A stretch of DNA of 64,000 bases from Rhizobiales bacterium IMCC20636 (GTDB taxonomy: Bacteria; Pseudomonadota; Alphaproteobacteria; Rhizobiales; GCA-2746425): contig CP018226.1 of NCBI GenBank assembly GCA_016865015.1, positions 4,677,501 through 4,741,500 on the forward strand, written 5' to 3'. The position numbers were made by a program, and so were the translations under genes. Of this stretch, positions 36,131-46,735 are shown one piece after another; position 1 is the first letter of the stretch, and each line of letters begins with the position of its first letter. The notes beneath the pieces are model-generated. The model ran no database searches and was not told where the DNA came from. It saw only the letters and a list, made by a program, of their open reading frames with translations.

Positions 36131-36840
36131 ACAGCCCGGCCAAGCAGGTCACGGTTGTTATCTGCCTTGGATGCTGGATTGCACTGTTCAAAATCTCGCC
36201 GCAGGCCTCCTTCGGGGCGCTGTGCATTGGCAATGCGGTGTCCAATTCCACCAGCCTGTTTCAAAGCGCGGCCCTGCCCTATATCCATGCCGGATTGATG
36301 GCGATTGCGATGATGGTGCCTTTTGCCCTGTCGCATTACCGCCATATCAGGGACAGCGTTGCACCTGCGCTCAAAGGGACTGCGATTTTCAGCTTTGCGG
36401 TGATCTATGGCGGTCTTTGGGTGCTGGTCAGCTGTACGCTGGAGTTCATCAATCAGGAGGTGTTGGCATCCCTCCCGCGCCTGCCGCTGTTATTGCTGAG
36501 TGTGGTGTTTGCCGCTGCCTGGCAGATGACCGGTATAAAGGCTGCCGCGCTGGCGCGGTGCCAGCTCAAGGCTCCGCTGGCCACAAGCGGGCTGGCGGCG
36601 CTGCGCACATCCGCCGCCTTTGGCGTGCGCCATTCCGGCAATTGCATGAAAGCCTGCCTGCCGATGATGGCGATTTCCACCGTCTCGGGCCATGCCTTCG
36701 GGCTGATGATCCTGCTGGCGTTCCTGATGGGCGTCGAGCGCTTTTCGGCGCGCCCAAAGGTTCTGATCATCACCTGCACATTGCTGGCGCTGTTTGCAGC
36801 CCTGCTGGCAAGCGCGCTGCTTGGCTATCTGCCGCTTTGA
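36043..36840 (+). CDS. DUF2182 family integral membrane protein
   Basis: A 265-residue membrane protein with about six or seven hydrophobic helices. The DUF2182 pattern is present as MAIAMMVPFALSHYRHIRD in the first half, then WQMTGIKAAALARCQLKAPL, and a final HSGNCMKACLPMM with the helix ending at GVERF. In many relatives the last motif reads C-x-G-C-C-W and is thought to bind metal; here the cysteines are C-x3-C. The ATG at 36043 has AGGA upstream. It is downstream of a perfect FNR-type box, so induction in low oxygen is likely. Confidence 0.75.
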   Translation: MLNELAFISNRRQAIKSAQSFLQFLGWLVDSPAKQVTVVICLGCWIALFKISPQASFGALCIGNAVSNSTSLFQSAALPYIHAGLMAIAMMVPFALSHYRHIRDSVAPALKGTAIFSFAVIYGGLWVLVSCTLEFINQEVLASLPRLPLLLLSVVFAAAWQMTGIKAAALARCQLKAPLATSGLAALRTSAAFGVRHSGNCMKACLPMMAISTVSGHAFGLMILLAFLMGVERFSARPKVLIITCTLLALFAALLASALLGYLPL

Positions 36841-36850
36841 ACCAGCAAGA

Positions 36851-37438
36851 TCAGTTGTTGGTGCGCGTTGGCGTGCCACACAATCCGGCTTTGCGCAGGG
36901 CCGTGCAATTGACGCCATAATCGGCTGCAAAATTGCCACCGCCGTAGAAGGATTTTGAACCGGTCCGGTTCGGCCCGCAGCCCTTGTCACCGCTTCCGAC
37001 CCATCTGACATGAACGGTGCCGGGGCTTTTCAGGCCGTCGGCGCGGCAGCAGGCTTCATACTCAATACGATCCTTGAAGCTGTTATTGCCATTGGGCAGT
37101 TTTGGAAAAATGCCGTTCCATTGCAGGCGCGCTCCGGTGCGTGCGCCTGACAAATTGGTGCAGGATTGCGGCACGGTGTGGGTCCAGCGCGCCGCCCATA
37201 AATCGCTGGCGCAGCTTTTGCCGGCATTATAGGCGCGGGATCGACACTGGTTGGCTTTGGTTCTGTTCTGGCACGACCCCTGTGTCTTGATCGTTGCCAG
37301 CGTTTTGTGCGTTGGCGAAAAAGCGGGATTGCTTGAGAATATCACAAACTCGCAACCGCGCGTGATATCGGCGCGGGCAAGTGTGGGCGCAAATGCGGTG
37401 AGACACAAGGCGAGGCTGGCGGCGAGAACATGTTTCAT
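36851..37438 (-). CDS. Secreted Cys-rich hypothetical protein
   Basis: A 195-residue protein with a clear Sec signal peptide (MKHVLAASLALCLTAFAPTL, cleaved after ARA) and a mature part with ten cysteines, rich in Asn, Arg and Gly, likely folded by disulfides in the periplasm. The ATG at 37438 is preceded by GGAGTAGG. I do not recognise a domain. It is convergent with the DUF2182 gene, 10 bp apart. Confidence 0.7.
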   Translation of the reverse strand: MKHVLAASLALCLTAFAPTLARADITRGCEFVIFSSNPAFSPTHKTLATIKTQGSCQNRTKANQCRSRAYNAGKSCASDLWAARWTHTVPQSCTNLSGARTGARLQWNGIFPKLPNGNNSFKDRIEYEACCRADGLKSPGTVHVRWVGSGDKGCGPNRTGSKSFYGGGNFAADYGVNCTALRKAGLCGTPTRTNN

Positions 37439-37568
37439 CAAAACCTACTCCGGACAAAAAACTGTACGACCACAGGGTGTATAGCAGATTTGGCGGCAAT
37501 CTTGAAATTCACATTGTCAGCGATGGTTGCCAGAGCATAAAGGTGACGCGGCAGTTCTTAAGCTGAGG

Positions 37569-37590
37569 GCGGGCCATCGCGATGGTCCGC
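37569..37590 (-). terminator. Hairpin downstream of purH
   Basis: A 9-bp stem (one G-U pair) with loop CGCG just after the purH stop, read on the minus strand. No U run follows, so it may be an mRNA 3'-end stabiliser rather than an intrinsic terminator. Confidence 0.4.
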
Positions 37591-37610
37591 ACCTTTGATG
37601 ACACGGCTTA

Positions 37611-39227
37611 TCAATGGCGGAAGTGGCGAACCCCGGTGAAGACCATGGCCAGGCCTGCGCCGTCTGCCGCGTCGATGACTTCCTGATCACGCATCGAGCC
37701 GCCGGGCTGGATCACCGCTGTTGCGCCGGCTTCGGCTGCGGTCATCAGACCATCCGCGAAGGGGAAGAACGCGTCGGATGCGACCACCGAGCCATTGGTC
37801 AAGGCGTGTTTGATGCCCATGGCTTCTGCTGCATCTTCCGATTTGCGTGCCGCAATACGGGTGGAATCAACCCGGCTCATCTGGCCTGCGCCAATGCCCA
37901 CGGTCGCGCCATCCTTGGCGTAAACAATGGCGTTGGATTTGACGTGTTTGGCAATGGTGAAGGCAAAGCGCAGATCGGCCAGCTCTTCCGGTGTCGGCGC
38001 GCGTTTGCTGACCACTTTCAGATCCAGATCAGCGGCGCAAATATTATCGCGGCTTTGCACCAGCAGGCCACCGGCGACGGATTTGACCATCTGGCCAGCA
38101 GCGCGCGGGTTGGACAGGCCCCCGGTGACGAGAACGCGAATGTTGGGTTTGCGGGCCAGAATGGCTTTGGCCGCCTCATCAATCTGCGGGGCAATGATGA
38201 CTTCGGTAAACACCTTTAAAATCTGCTCGGCGATATCGGCGGTCAGGGGCTGGTTCAAGGCAACAATGCCGCCAAAGGCCGAGACCGGATCACAGGCCAG
38301 CGCCTTGCCGTAAGCATCCAGCAGATTGCTGCCGGTGGCAACGCCGCAAGGGTTGGCATGTTTGATGATGGCGACAGCCGGTGTCTCTGCCGGATCGAAT
38401 TCGCTGACCAGCTCAAACGCGGCGTCGGTGTCGTTGATGTTGTTGTAGGAGAGTTCCTTGCCCTGCAGGGTGGTGGCCGTGGCCACACCATTGCGGGTTT
38501 CATCGCTGAGATAGAAGGCAGCCTTCTGATGCGGGTTTTCACCATAGCGCAGCGCCAGATGCCGCGTGCCGCCAAAGGCGCGTTCGGTGCCCAGCTCATT
38601 GTCGAGCTGACCGGCAAACCATGTGCTGATGGCCGCATCATAGCGCGCGGTGCGGGCATAGGCGCGGGCCGCAAAGCTCTTGCGCGCAGCCAGTGTCAGG
38701 CCACCCTTTTCGGCAATGGCTGTTCCAACGCTTTCATAATCGGCTGCATCGGTGATGATGGAGACATAGCCGTGATTCTTGGCGGCGGCACGGATCATCG
38801 CCGGGCCGCCAATGTCGATATTCTCGACGCAATTGGCATAATCGGCGCCGGAGGCCACGGTTTTTTCAAACGGGTAGAGATTGACCACAACCAGATCGAT
38901 CGGCGCGATGTCGTGCTCGGCCATGGCGGCCTGATGCTCGGGATCGTCGCGCAAACCCAGCAAGGCGCCGTGAATGGACGGGTGCAGGGTCTTGACCCTG
39001 CCATCCATGATTTCCGGGAAATTGGTCACCGACGAGACGTCGTGTACCGGTATACCGGCATCAGAAATGGCCTTGAAGGTGCCACCGGTGGAAATCAGCT
39101 TCACACCGTTTTCATGCAGGGTTTTAGCAAAGGGAATGAGGCCTCTTTTGTCAGACACAGACAGGAGGGCGGATTTGACCGGAACAATATCCGGAAACGA
39201 GATCGCTTTGGCGATGGGCGCAGACAT
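37611..39227 (-). CDS. purH: Bifunctional AICAR transformylase / IMP cyclohydrolase
   Basis: Catalyses the last two steps of purine synthesis, formylation of AICAR and closure to IMP; 538 residues from the ATG at 39227. The N-terminal MGS-like cyclohydrolase begins [20 protein letters not shown]. The transformylase carries KHANPCG with the catalytic Lys/His, and DAFFPFADG near the C-terminus. The frame continues upstream to 39416 but without family residues. It is preceded by the heparinase-like gene after 40 bp and by rsmB and htpX further upstream on the same strand. Confidence 0.95.
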   Translation of the reverse strand: MSAPIAKAISFPDIVPVKSALLSVSDKRGLIPFAKTLHENGVKLISTGGTFKAISDAGIPVHDVSSVTNFPEIMDGRVKTLHPSIHGALLGLRDDPEHQAAMAEHDIAPIDLVVVNLYPFEKTVASGADYANCVENIDIGGPAMIRAAAKNHGYVSIITDAADYESVGTAIAEKGGLTLAARKSFAARAYARTARYDAAISTWFAGQLDNELGTERAFGGTRHLALRYGENPHQKAAFYLSDETRNGVATATTLQGKELSYNNINDTDAAFELVSEFDPAETPAVAIIKHANPCGVATGSNLLDAYGKALACDPVSAFGGIVALNQPLTADIAEQILKVFTEVIIAPQIDEAAKAILARKPNIRVLVTGGLSNPRAAGQMVKSVAGGLLVQSRDNICAADLDLKVVSKRAPTPEELADLRFAFTIAKHVKSNAIVYAKDGATVGIGAGQMSRVDSTRIAARKSEDAAEAMGIKHALTNGSVVASDAFFPFADGLMTAAEAGATAVIQPGGSMRDQEVIDAADGAGLAMVFTGVRHFRH

Positions 39228-39267
39228 GGGGAGACTCGCGATAGAAGGGGTGGAAACTGCGCCCTGC

Positions 39268-41121
39268 TTACTTGAGCTGGTCGTCTTTGCCAACCTCTTC
39301 ATCATCATCATCGGCAAATTGCGGTGACGGAGCCAGATCTTCCTCATCCAGGCGCAGGGTGACTTCGCGATCTGCTTCCGACAATGGCCGCGAGCGCGCG
39401 CTGCCGGTCTGGACAAAGGACCAGGTGACCGAGTTCATCTTGCTGGCATTGCCGTAGATCACGATCTGCTCGCTGCGGCGATGGCCGAAGGTCTCGGACA
39501 TGTAGATGCTTTCTTCCAGTGCAATCTCGACACCGGGGGTGGCTTCGAATTCCCAGGCATCACCCGTCGGCAGAGTCAGGAACACGCTTTCGCCGCTGGA
39601 GGTCATGCTGGCGGAAACGCCAGGGTGAATATGGAAGCGGATGGCGTATTCATCATAATCTTCGACAGGCCGACCGGACAGGGTGTCGACGCCAAACAGG
39701 CTCTTGCCGTCCTGCTCCAGAATGAGCGTGCGTTCATGCACCAGGCCAAACAGCGCACCATAGCCATCATGGCTCATCACCAGCTCATGGCCGCGCTCAT
39801 TTTCGTAAATGCTCGATCGGACATCTTCCGGCCCCGAAATGACCACCGGCCCGAGCCATTTTTCGGCACTGGAATCGGTCAGGAAGCGCGAGGAGGAGGT
39901 GTCATTCAGGCCAAGGGTGCTGTGGGCTGCCGTGGACCGGGTCATCTGACGCCATTCTGGCAAATGCGCAGAGGGCGCACCGCAATTGGTGATGATGCGC
40001 TGGCGATCGCTGGAAAATTCGAAGGACAGCGTGCCGGCATGGGCCTTGTCACTGAGGCGCATCGGCGGTGTCGTCCCGGTGTCTGCAATGATGATCGCAT
40101 TGCCGGCTTCCATGCGGCTGTAGCCGGTATATTTGGCCTGCAGAACCGGTTTTCCGCGGGCATCATCATAGGCCAGCAAGGTGGCGATCAGATCGGATTT
40201 GGTGCCACCCATGCCATTGAAATGGGCAAAGGCCCCATCGCCATGACGGAAGAAGCGCAGCATTGGCATCATCCGGTCAATCGCGGTCATGATGGCTTTG
40301 GTTGGCTCCAGACCACGGGCCGTGAAGGCCTGGCGAAGCGGCAGAAGGTCGGTCAGAATATCAATGATCACAGCCGGTGAGCGGCTGATATGGCCGCCAT
40401 CGGGCAGGATCTGCGCGTTCAGCTCTTCATCCAGACGTTTGGCACTGGAGCGCGAATAGCGTTTTTGACCGGACATCGACAGAGTTGCCGCTGCCAGCGC
40501 GATGGAGGCGTTGAGCCGCCCGACACCGGGGGGCAAGTCACCGACGATGCGGCGCAGAAAACGCACCTGCCGATTGAGCGATTTCAGAAACATATTGTAG
40601 AATTCATGGTCACTGCCCTGCAGAATCAGCGGGGATTGTGCCAGCCAGGCCAGAATGCGGGTCGATGTGACCTCATGATCCCAGGCGATATCATTCCACT
40701 TGCCGTGAATTTCGATCCAGTCTTCGACCATTTCCCGCGCAACCTGACGCGCCGCCGGATTGTCGGTGGCCTTGAGATGGCGCAGCCAGGAAAAGCCGTG
40801 GATTTCACGTCCCCAGGCCAGGGTCGGTGGAATGACTTCAAAGGGCGAGTAATTGGGTGCCTCGACCACTTCACCGGCAAACACGAATGTGCCGTTGATC
40901 AGTTCTGTGGCGATTGTGGGATCGGCAGTGCGCACATCGGGCGGCGCAATCAGCAGCCGCTCCGGTGCCGGGCCATTATAGGTCCAGCGGTAAATCGGGC
41001 TTGAATGGAAACTGCGTTTCAGGGAGTGATACGCTGCGCGCGCCACAATGCTGGACAAACGAAACTGCCCGGCAAAGGCTCCGGGTATTTTCACTTCCAC
41101 CATTCTACGCGCGTCTAACAA
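39268..41121 (-). CDS. Heparinase II/III-like family protein
   Basis: A 617-residue protein with an N-terminal (alpha/alpha) toroid region and a C-terminal beta-sandwich region as in heparinase II/III-like proteins. Landmarks are [28 protein letters not shown], and in the second half [17 protein letters not shown]. No signal peptide is evident, unlike secreted polysaccharide lyases. Cytoplasmic members at the rsmB-purH locus are common in Rhizobiales and their substrate is unknown. The TTG at 41121 has AGAGGA eight bases upstream; an ATG at 41103 lacks a ribosome site. Gene order htpX-rsmB-this-purH suggests one long transcript. Confidence 0.8.
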   Translation of the reverse strand: MLDARRMVEVKIPGAFAGQFRLSSIVARAAYHSLKRSFHSSPIYRWTYNGPAPERLLIAPPDVRTADPTIATELINGTFVFAGEVVEAPNYSPFEVIPPTLAWGREIHGFSWLRHLKATDNPAARQVAREMVEDWIEIHGKWNDIAWDHEVTSTRILAWLAQSPLILQGSDHEFYNMFLKSLNRQVRFLRRIVGDLPPGVGRLNASIALAAATLSMSGQKRYSRSSAKRLDEELNAQILPDGGHISRSPAVIIDILTDLLPLRQAFTARGLEPTKAIMTAIDRMMPMLRFFRHGDGAFAHFNGMGGTKSDLIATLLAYDDARGKPVLQAKYTGYSRMEAGNAIIIADTGTTPPMRLSDKAHAGTLSFEFSSDRQRIITNCGAPSAHLPEWRQMTRSTAAHSTLGLNDTSSSRFLTDSSAEKWLGPVVISGPEDVRSSIYENERGHELVMSHDGYGALFGLVHERTLILEQDGKSLFGVDTLSGRPVEDYDEYAIRFHIHPGVSASMTSSGESVFLTLPTGDAWEFEATPGVEIALEESIYMSETFGHRRSEQIVIYGNASKMNSVTWSFVQTGSARSRPLSEADREVTLRLDEEDLAPSPQFADDDDEEVGKDDQLK

Positions 41122-41208
41122 CCGCGAATTCCTCTGAAACTAAAACAATGTGGTTCTTAAACAGCGTCTGAAACTGTATCCAGCGATCCACATATATAGC
41201 ACTGAACA

Positions 41209-42603
41209 TTAAGGGCGCATTAACCTTAGGATGAAGAATCCATCCACATTTGGCACCATGTCTGGGGTGCTTCTAAAGACACCATCTGCAACGGTCAACG
41301 GGCTGCACAAATTCGTCTCGCCGCTGAGGATCGGATCGACAACGAGACCAAGCTCATCGCGGACATAATCCAGATGGGCTTCGCCCTCTTCGGCCAACAG
41401 CGAACAGGTGCAGTAAATCATGGTTCCGCCCGGTTTCAGAAGACTGGCCGCCTTGGCCAGCATGTTGCGCTGCAGGGTCACCAATTCCTTGATCTGCGCG
41501 CGGGTTTTCAGCCAGGCCACATCCGGATGACGGCGAATGGTTCCGGTGGCCGAACAGGGCGCATCCAGAAGGATCGCGTCATAGGCTGGCTGATCATCCA
41601 TGGTCAGCAAATCTGCGGTCACAGTTTTCGCTGACAGGTTGAGCCGGTCGAGATTTTCCGCAAGCCGCTTCACACGGTGCTCGGAAATATCCAGTGCGGT
41701 GACCTGCAGCCCGGCTGCCGCCAATTGCGCCGTCTTGCCACCGGGCGCGGCACAGGCATCCAGCACCTGCAGATCAGCGAGGGAGCCGCGACGCTGCAGA
41801 CTGCTGATCAACAGTGTTGCCGGTACAGACGCTGCGGCATCCTGAACCCACCAGTCACCTGTCTTGAAACCATCCAGTTCAAACACCTTGCTGACTGCGT
41901 CGAGGCGCACCGTGTGCTCACCCACCAACACGCCATTCAGACGGGTTACCCAGTCCTGGGCATCGCCACGGACCGTCAGATCGAGCGCGGCACGCTGCAT
42001 GTTGGCCAGCATGATGTCATGAGCCTTGTCAGCGCCATACTGGCTGACCAGCATTGTGCGCAGCCAATCCGGCGTGTTCAGCGTGGCATCCGGCTCAAAC
42101 GCATCGCGCTCACGCAACAGACTGCGCAGCACACCATTGACCAGAGGCTTGAAATGGCGCGCCTTCGGATCGGAGGCAGCGGCATCCACAGCCAGCGAGA
42201 CAGCGGCATGATCGGCCACATCCATGAACAGGATTTGGGCAACAGCGGTGTATAAAACGCCGGGAAGATAGGGTGCTGAGGCGGGCAGACTTTTGGTCAG
42301 ACGCTGCTTGATGATGGCCTGGATTTCACCGAAATGGCGCAAGGTGGTGGAGGCAATGGCTCTGGCCAGCGCCTTGTCCTGCGGCTGCAGATTGGCGTAG
42401 CCGCTGTCCTTGCCATCCTCGAGCAGTGTTTCCAGCGCCTTGCGCTTGCTGATGATCTGACTGATCAGATTGGCGGCCACCTTGCGCGGTGCCAGACCGG
42501 GGGCGTTGCGCTGGTTGGGTTTGCCCCGGCTGTTGCCGGAACCTTGATGTTTGCGACCGTGCTTGTGGTCTTTGGATGCGCCGCCAGCGTTGGGGTTACT
42601 CAC
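41209..42603 (-). CDS. rsmB: 16S rRNA (cytosine-967-C5)-methyltransferase, RsmB/Fmu family
   Basis: A 464-residue RNA methyltransferase with an N-terminal NusB-like domain (about 45-190) and a C-terminal Rossmann domain. SAM-binding motif I is [17 protein letters not shown]. The two catalytic cysteines are C350 in DAPCSATG (motif IV) and C400 in YCTCSLL (motif VI, nucleophile). The first 40 residues are polar and rich in His, Lys and Asn. The GTG start overlaps the htpX stop (GTGA), indicating coupling. It targets C967 in E. coli numbering. Confidence 0.9.
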   Translation of the reverse strand: MSNPNAGGASKDHKHGRKHQGSGNSRGKPNQRNAPGLAPRKVAANLISQIISKRKALETLLEDGKDSGYANLQPQDKALARAIASTTLRHFGEIQAIIKQRLTKSLPASAPYLPGVLYTAVAQILFMDVADHAAVSLAVDAAASDPKARHFKPLVNGVLRSLLRERDAFEPDATLNTPDWLRTMLVSQYGADKAHDIMLANMQRAALDLTVRGDAQDWVTRLNGVLVGEHTVRLDAVSKVFELDGFKTGDWWVQDAAASVPATLLISSLQRRGSLADLQVLDACAAPGGKTAQLAAAGLQVTALDISEHRVKRLAENLDRLNLSAKTVTADLLTMDDQPAYDAILLDAPCSATGTIRRHPDVAWLKTRAQIKELVTLQRNMLAKAASLLKPGGTMIYCTCSLLAEEGEAHLDYVRDELGLVVDPILSGETNLCSPLTVADGVFRSTPDMVPNVDGFFILRLMRP

Positions 42604-43508
42604 CCCCAGGGCCCGGCATTCTGCGATCCGTCGTCGCCATAATCATCGACCTCATCATAAGTCCCGTCCCAGTTCTGTTCCATGGCGCGCAAAGCGGCTA
42701 TGCGGTTTTCCGTGCTGGGATGCGTGGAGAACAGATTGTCCATCCGGGCACCTGACAACGGGTTTATGATAAACATGTGGGCCGAGGCAGGATTGCGTTC
42801 GGCATCCATGTTTTCAAATTTGCCAACCCCACGGGAAATCTTGCCAAGCGCCGAGGCCAGCCACAGGGGATGATCACAAATCTCGGCGCCGCGTCTGTCA
42901 GCGGCATATTCCCGTGTCCGGCTGATCGCCATCTGTACGATACCCGCTGCCATCGGCGCAATGATGGCGGCGAGAATGGCACCGACGATGCCAATACCAT
43001 TATTATTGCGGTTGCCACCAAAAAACAGGCCGAAATTCGCAATCATCGAAATCGCACCGGCAATGGTTGCCGTCATTGTCATGATCAGCGTGTCGCGATT
43101 CTGGATATGGGCCAGTTCGTGGGCCATCACACCCGCGACTTCTTCCGGCTCGAGAAGCTCCAGCAATCCGGTGGTGGCCGCCACAGCGGCATTTTCCGGG
43201 TTGCGGCCGGTTGCAAATGCGTTGGGTTGCGGATTCTTGATCAGATAGACAGCGGGCATCGGCAGATCTGCAGCTTCCGCCAGACCGCGCACGATGGCAA
43301 AAAACTCTGGCGCATTGTCCTCATGGGCTTCCACCGCATGGTGCATGCGCAGCACCATCTTGTCGGATTTCCAGTAGCTGAAAAGGTTCATCGCCAAGGC
43401 AATGAAGAATGCAATCAGCGCTCCGCCAGTCCCGCCCAGCAAATATCCGATCCCCATGAAAAGGGCCGTCAGAGCGGCCAGTAACATGGCCGTTTTGGTG
43501 TAGTTCAT
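42600..43508 (-). CDS. htpX: Membrane zinc metalloprotease HtpX
   Basis: Inner-membrane quality-control protease, 302 residues from the ATG at 43508. Two N-terminal hydrophobic helices, then the zinc motif HELAH at residues 130-134, two further helices in the middle and the third ligand in [10 protein letters not shown]. The C-terminal tail ends in an acidic stretch with [12 protein letters not shown]. It overlaps rsmB by 4 bp. HtpX is typically heat- or envelope-stress-induced; no such promoter was read here. Confidence 0.93.
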   Translation of the reverse strand: MNYTKTAMLLAALTALFMGIGYLLGGTGGALIAFFIALAMNLFSYWKSDKMVLRMHHAVEAHEDNAPEFFAIVRGLAEAADLPMPAVYLIKNPQPNAFATGRNPENAAVAATTGLLELLEPEEVAGVMAHELAHIQNRDTLIMTMTATIAGAISMIANFGLFFGGNRNNNGIGIVGAILAAIIAPMAAGIVQMAISRTREYAADRRGAEICDHPLWLASALGKISRGVGKFENMDAERNPASAHMFIINPLSGARMDNLFSTHPSTENRIAALRAMEQNWDGTYDEVDDYGDDGSQNAGPWG

Positions 43509-43597
43509 AGCTCTCAACTTTCCAAAGTCGTGTTGCGCTCAAATTGGGCACATAAATGCGGCTTTGCAAGTGGATCAGCCTGCCTTATATCAACGCA

Positions 43598-43828
43598 ATG
43601 AGCGGAAACACTGAAAATATCGACCCAAACAGCACTGACGGTACTGACAACGCGTCAGACAAGGTGTTGTCCCCCGAAGCACAGCGGGCACTGGCCGAGG
43701 CCGAGGCACGTCGCCTGAAGGCACAGGCGGAGGCGGATAATCTGCCGAAGGAACAGGGTGGCCGAGGCGGCCCCGACCCCGCACGCTATGGCGACTGGGA
43801 AATCAATGGTCGCGCCATCGATTTCTGA
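43598..43828 (+). CDS. Succinate dehydrogenase assembly factor 4 (DUF1674)
   Basis: A 76-residue protein ending in GGRGGPDPARYGDWEINGRA, followed by IDF, the conserved signature of DUF1674/SdhAF4, which binds the FAD-loaded SdhA subunit before complex II assembly. The ATG at 43598 starts the family-type acidic N-terminus; an upstream frame to 43556 is unlikely. It is divergent from htpX and converges on acs. Confidence 0.9.
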   Translation: MSGNTENIDPNSTDGTDNASDKVLSPEAQRALAEAEARRLKAQAEADNLPKEQGGRGGPDPARYGDWEINGRAIDF

Positions 43829-43877
43829 ATTCGGGCCTCCGGAGAAACTCCGAAAACCCTATTCTTGAAAAGCCGCG

Positions 43878-45821
43878 CTACCGGTTGGCGCGATTGGCGA
43901 TCAGATCATCCACCACTGACGGATCGGCCAGTGTCGACGTGTCCCCCAGCGAGCCGGTTTCATTTTCAGCGATCTTGCGCAGAATACGGCGCATGATCTT
44001 GCCGGAGCGGGTTTTGGGCAGGCCGGGTGCCCATTGCAGCACATCGGGCTTGGCAATCGGTCCGATTTCCTTGCGAACCCAATTCTGCAGCTCGACGCGC
44101 AACTCATCTGATGGCTCGTCGCCCTCCATCAAGGTCACATAACAATAGATGCCCTGACCCTTGATATCATGGGGATAGCCGACAACAGCGGCCTCGGACA
44201 CTTTTGGATGCGCCACCAATGCTGATTCCACCTCAGCCGTTCCCATGCGATGGCCGGAAACGTTGAGCACATCATCGACACGGCCGGTGATCCAGTAATA
44301 GCCATCCTCATCGCGGCGACAGCCATCGCCGGTGAAGTAATAGCCTTTGAAATGCTCAAAATAGGTGGACACAAAACGATCATGGTCGCCCCAGACAGTG
44401 CGCATCTGACCTGGCCAGGAATCCTCCATCGCCAGAATGCCTTCCGCAGTGCCTTCCTGTATTTCGCCATGCTCGTTGAGAATCACCGGCATGACACCGA
44501 AGAAAGGACGGGTGGCCGAACCGGGCTTGGTGGCGGTTGCGCCGGGCAAGGGCGTGATGAGAATGCCACCGGTTTCCGTCTGCCACCAGGTATCAACAAT
44601 CGGGCAATTGCTGTTGCCGACCGTCTTGTCGTACCAGTTCCAGGCTTCCGGGTTGATCGGCTCGCCAACCGAGCCAAGCAGTTTCAGGGATGACAAATCA
44701 CACTTGTCGACAAAGTCATTGCCCTTGCCCATCAGGGCGCGGATTGCGGTGGGTGCCGTGTAGAACTGATTGACCTTGTGCTTTTCACAAACCTGCCAGA
44801 AACGCGACGCGTCCGGATAAGTCGGCACACCTTCAAACATCAGCGTGGTGGCGCCATTGGCCAGCGGACCATAGACAATATAGGAGTGTCCTGTGACCCA
44901 GCCGACATCAGCCGTGCACCAGTAAACGTCGCCATCCTGATAGTCGAAGACATATTGATGGGTCATGGAGGCGTAGACGATGTAGCCGCCGGTGGTGTGG
45001 ACCACACCCTTGGGCATGCCGGTGGACCCGGAGGTGTAGAGGATGAACAGCGGATCTTCCGCATTCATCGCTTCAGGTTCACACTCATCGGACACATTCG
45101 CTTCTGCTTCATGGAGCCAGACATCACGGCCAGCCTTCATGGTCACATCACCGCCGGTGCGTTTGACCACGAGCGCCTTTGTGCTCCCCGATGCCTGCTC
45201 CAGTGCCGCATCGACATTGGATTTCAGCGCCGTATTGCGGCCACCACGCGGTGCTTCATCGGCTGTAATGACCAGTTTGGCCTGACACCCGACGATTCGG
45301 TCTGCCAGCGCATCGGGTGAAAAACCGGCAAACACGATGGAGTGGATCGCCCCGATCCGGGCACAGGCCAGCATGGCATAGGCGGCTTCCGGAATCATCG
45401 GCATATAGATGATGACGCGGTCACCCTTGCCGATGCCCATGTCTTTCAAGACATTGGCAAAGCGGCAGACATGGCTGTGCAATTGCTTGTAGGTGATGTG
45501 CAGCGCTTCATCATCAGGATTGTCCGGCTCCCAGATGATCGCCGTCTGGTCACCACGAGTGGCGAGATGGCGGTCGACGCAATTGGCCGAAACATTCAAT
45601 TCGCCATCTTCAAACCATTTGATCGAGACGTTGTGATAATCAAACGAGGTGTGCTTGACCTTGGTGAATGGCTTGATCCAGTCAACCCGCTTGCCATGCT
45701 CGGCCCAGAATGCATCGGGATCACTGATGGATGCCTGATACATTTCCAGATATTTTTCATTGTTGATATGTGCAGAATTCGCCCAGGCATCGGGTACGGG
45801 GTGAAGGTCAGTATTACTCAT
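43878..45821 (-). CDS. acs: Acetyl-CoA synthetase
   Basis: AMP-forming acetate-CoA ligase, 647 residues from the ATG at 45821 ([13 protein letters not shown]). The adenylation P-loop is [27 protein letters not shown] follows. The catalytic lysine, known to be controlled by acetylation, is K608 in [11 protein letters not shown]. The longer frame to 45872 lacks family similarity. It converts acetate plus CoA and ATP to acetyl-CoA. It is convergent with the SdhAF4 gene, 49 bp apart. Confidence 0.95.
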   Translation of the reverse strand: MSNTDLHPVPDAWANSAHINNEKYLEMYQASISDPDAFWAEHGKRVDWIKPFTKVKHTSFDYHNVSIKWFEDGELNVSANCVDRHLATRGDQTAIIWEPDNPDDEALHITYKQLHSHVCRFANVLKDMGIGKGDRVIIYMPMIPEAAYAMLACARIGAIHSIVFAGFSPDALADRIVGCQAKLVITADEAPRGGRNTALKSNVDAALEQASGSTKALVVKRTGGDVTMKAGRDVWLHEAEANVSDECEPEAMNAEDPLFILYTSGSTGMPKGVVHTTGGYIVYASMTHQYVFDYQDGDVYWCTADVGWVTGHSYIVYGPLANGATTLMFEGVPTYPDASRFWQVCEKHKVNQFYTAPTAIRALMGKGNDFVDKCDLSSLKLLGSVGEPINPEAWNWYDKTVGNSNCPIVDTWWQTETGGILITPLPGATATKPGSATRPFFGVMPVILNEHGEIQEGTAEGILAMEDSWPGQMRTVWGDHDRFVSTYFEHFKGYYFTGDGCRRDEDGYYWITGRVDDVLNVSGHRMGTAEVESALVAHPKVSEAAVVGYPHDIKGQGIYCYVTLMEGDEPSDELRVELQNWVRKEIGPIAKPDVLQWAPGLPKTRSGKIMRRILRKIAENETGSLGDTSTLADPSVVDDLIANRANR

Positions 45822-45959
45822 GAATCGTCCTCCCAGACGGAATGAAATCGAGTCGCAGTCAATTGCGGCCATTATGCAAAGCTGAGCGGCATAATCCAGT
45901 CATGTCACTCGAAATTGTGGTTTGGCAGTGCTTGAAGAGAATCAGAAATCTCTAGCCGG

Positions 45960-46373
45960 TCAAAGCCCGCCCATCTTGCACACCAGCGCCCATTCTTCAG
46001 GACGAACCGGCTGAACAGACAGGCGCATGGATTTGACCAGCGCCATCTCGGCCAGCTCCGGTGTGGCCTTGACATCCGCCAGAGTGACCGGCTTCGGCAT
46101 GTCCTTGACGGCTTTGATATCGACACACTCCCAGCGCGGGTCATCTACGGTGCTGTCAGGATGGATTTCCTTGCAAACTTCCACAATGCCGACAATCTCT
46201 TTTCCCTCATTGGAATGATAGAAAAACCCCTGATCACCAATCTTCATATCACGCATGAAATTGCGCGCCTGATAATTGCGGATGCCGTCCCACTCCTCTC
46301 CTGCGTCACCTTTGGCCTTCTGCATGTCCCAGGACCATTTGAAGGGTTCGGATTTAAAGAGCCAGTAGGCCAT
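45960..46373 (-). CDS. EVE (PUA-like) domain protein
   Basis: A 137-residue single-domain protein of the EVE family. N-terminal AYWLFKSEPFKWSWD and the following WDGIRNYQARNFMRDMKIGD with GFFYHSN are diagnostic. EVE domains recognise modified nucleotides; in alphaproteobacteria this stand-alone form is encoded next to YciI, gpsA and tsaD, as here. It lies 23 bp downstream of the YciI gene. The exact ligand of the bacterial housekeeping form is not established. Confidence 0.9.
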   Translation of the reverse strand: MAYWLFKSEPFKWSWDMQKAKGDAGEEWDGIRNYQARNFMRDMKIGDQGFFYHSNEGKEIVGIVEVCKEIHPDSTVDDPRWECVDIKAVKDMPKPVTLADVKATPELAEMALVKSMRLSVQPVRPEEWALVCKMGGL

Positions 46374-46396
46374 AGATTTCTCCTGAGATTATGTAG

Positions 46397-46681
46397 CTAT
46401 GCTGTCGGTGCGCCCAGCGCCCAGATCCACGGATGAACTTCAACACTGTCAAACAGACCGGCTTTTGCATAGGGATCATTGGGCAGCAATGCCTCCACAT
46501 CGGCCCGGCTGTCGGCTTCGACAATCAGCATCGACCCGATCATGGTTTCATTATCATCTGCCAACAAAGGGCCAGCGACCGGCACGGTGTTGGCTTTCAA
46601 CCATGCAACATGGTCCGGGCGATTGCTTGCGCGCATCTCGGTGTGGCCGGGTTTGTCTTTTGCGTAAACGATAAAATACAT
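46397..46681 (-). CDS. YciI family protein
   Basis: A 94-residue protein of the YciI/DGPF-like alpha-beta fold. It begins MYFIVYAKDKPGH, with the conserved histidine in RPDHVAWLKAN and the later NDPYAKAGLFDSVEVHPW. Function in the family is unclear. It is part of the run tsaD-gpsA-YciI-EVE on the minus strand. Confidence 0.9.
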   Translation of the reverse strand: MYFIVYAKDKPGHTEMRASNRPDHVAWLKANTVPVAGPLLADDNETMIGSMLIVEADSRADVEALLPNDPYAKAGLFDSVEVHPWIWALGAPTA

Positions 46682-46707
46682 GTGCGTGTCTCCTGCGCGC
46701 TTTATAA

Positions 46708-46735
46708 TTTTCAGTTTTCAGTTTTCAGTTTTTAG
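46708..46735. repeat. 7-bp tandem repeat across the end of gpsA
   Basis: Three units of TTTTCAG plus a fourth reading TTTTTAG run from 46708 to 46735 on the plus strand. They contain the last codons and stop of gpsA (minus strand). Gain or loss of a unit would change the frame and move the C-terminus. Confidence 0.7.

Noticed and set aside
37927-39275. Long plus-strand frames opposite purH
   Set aside because: They are shadows of the purH coding region with no family similarity of their own.
43840-43852. Short hairpin CGGAG-AAA-CTCCG between sdhAF4 and acs as terminator
   Set aside because: Only five base pairs with a three-base loop and no T run.
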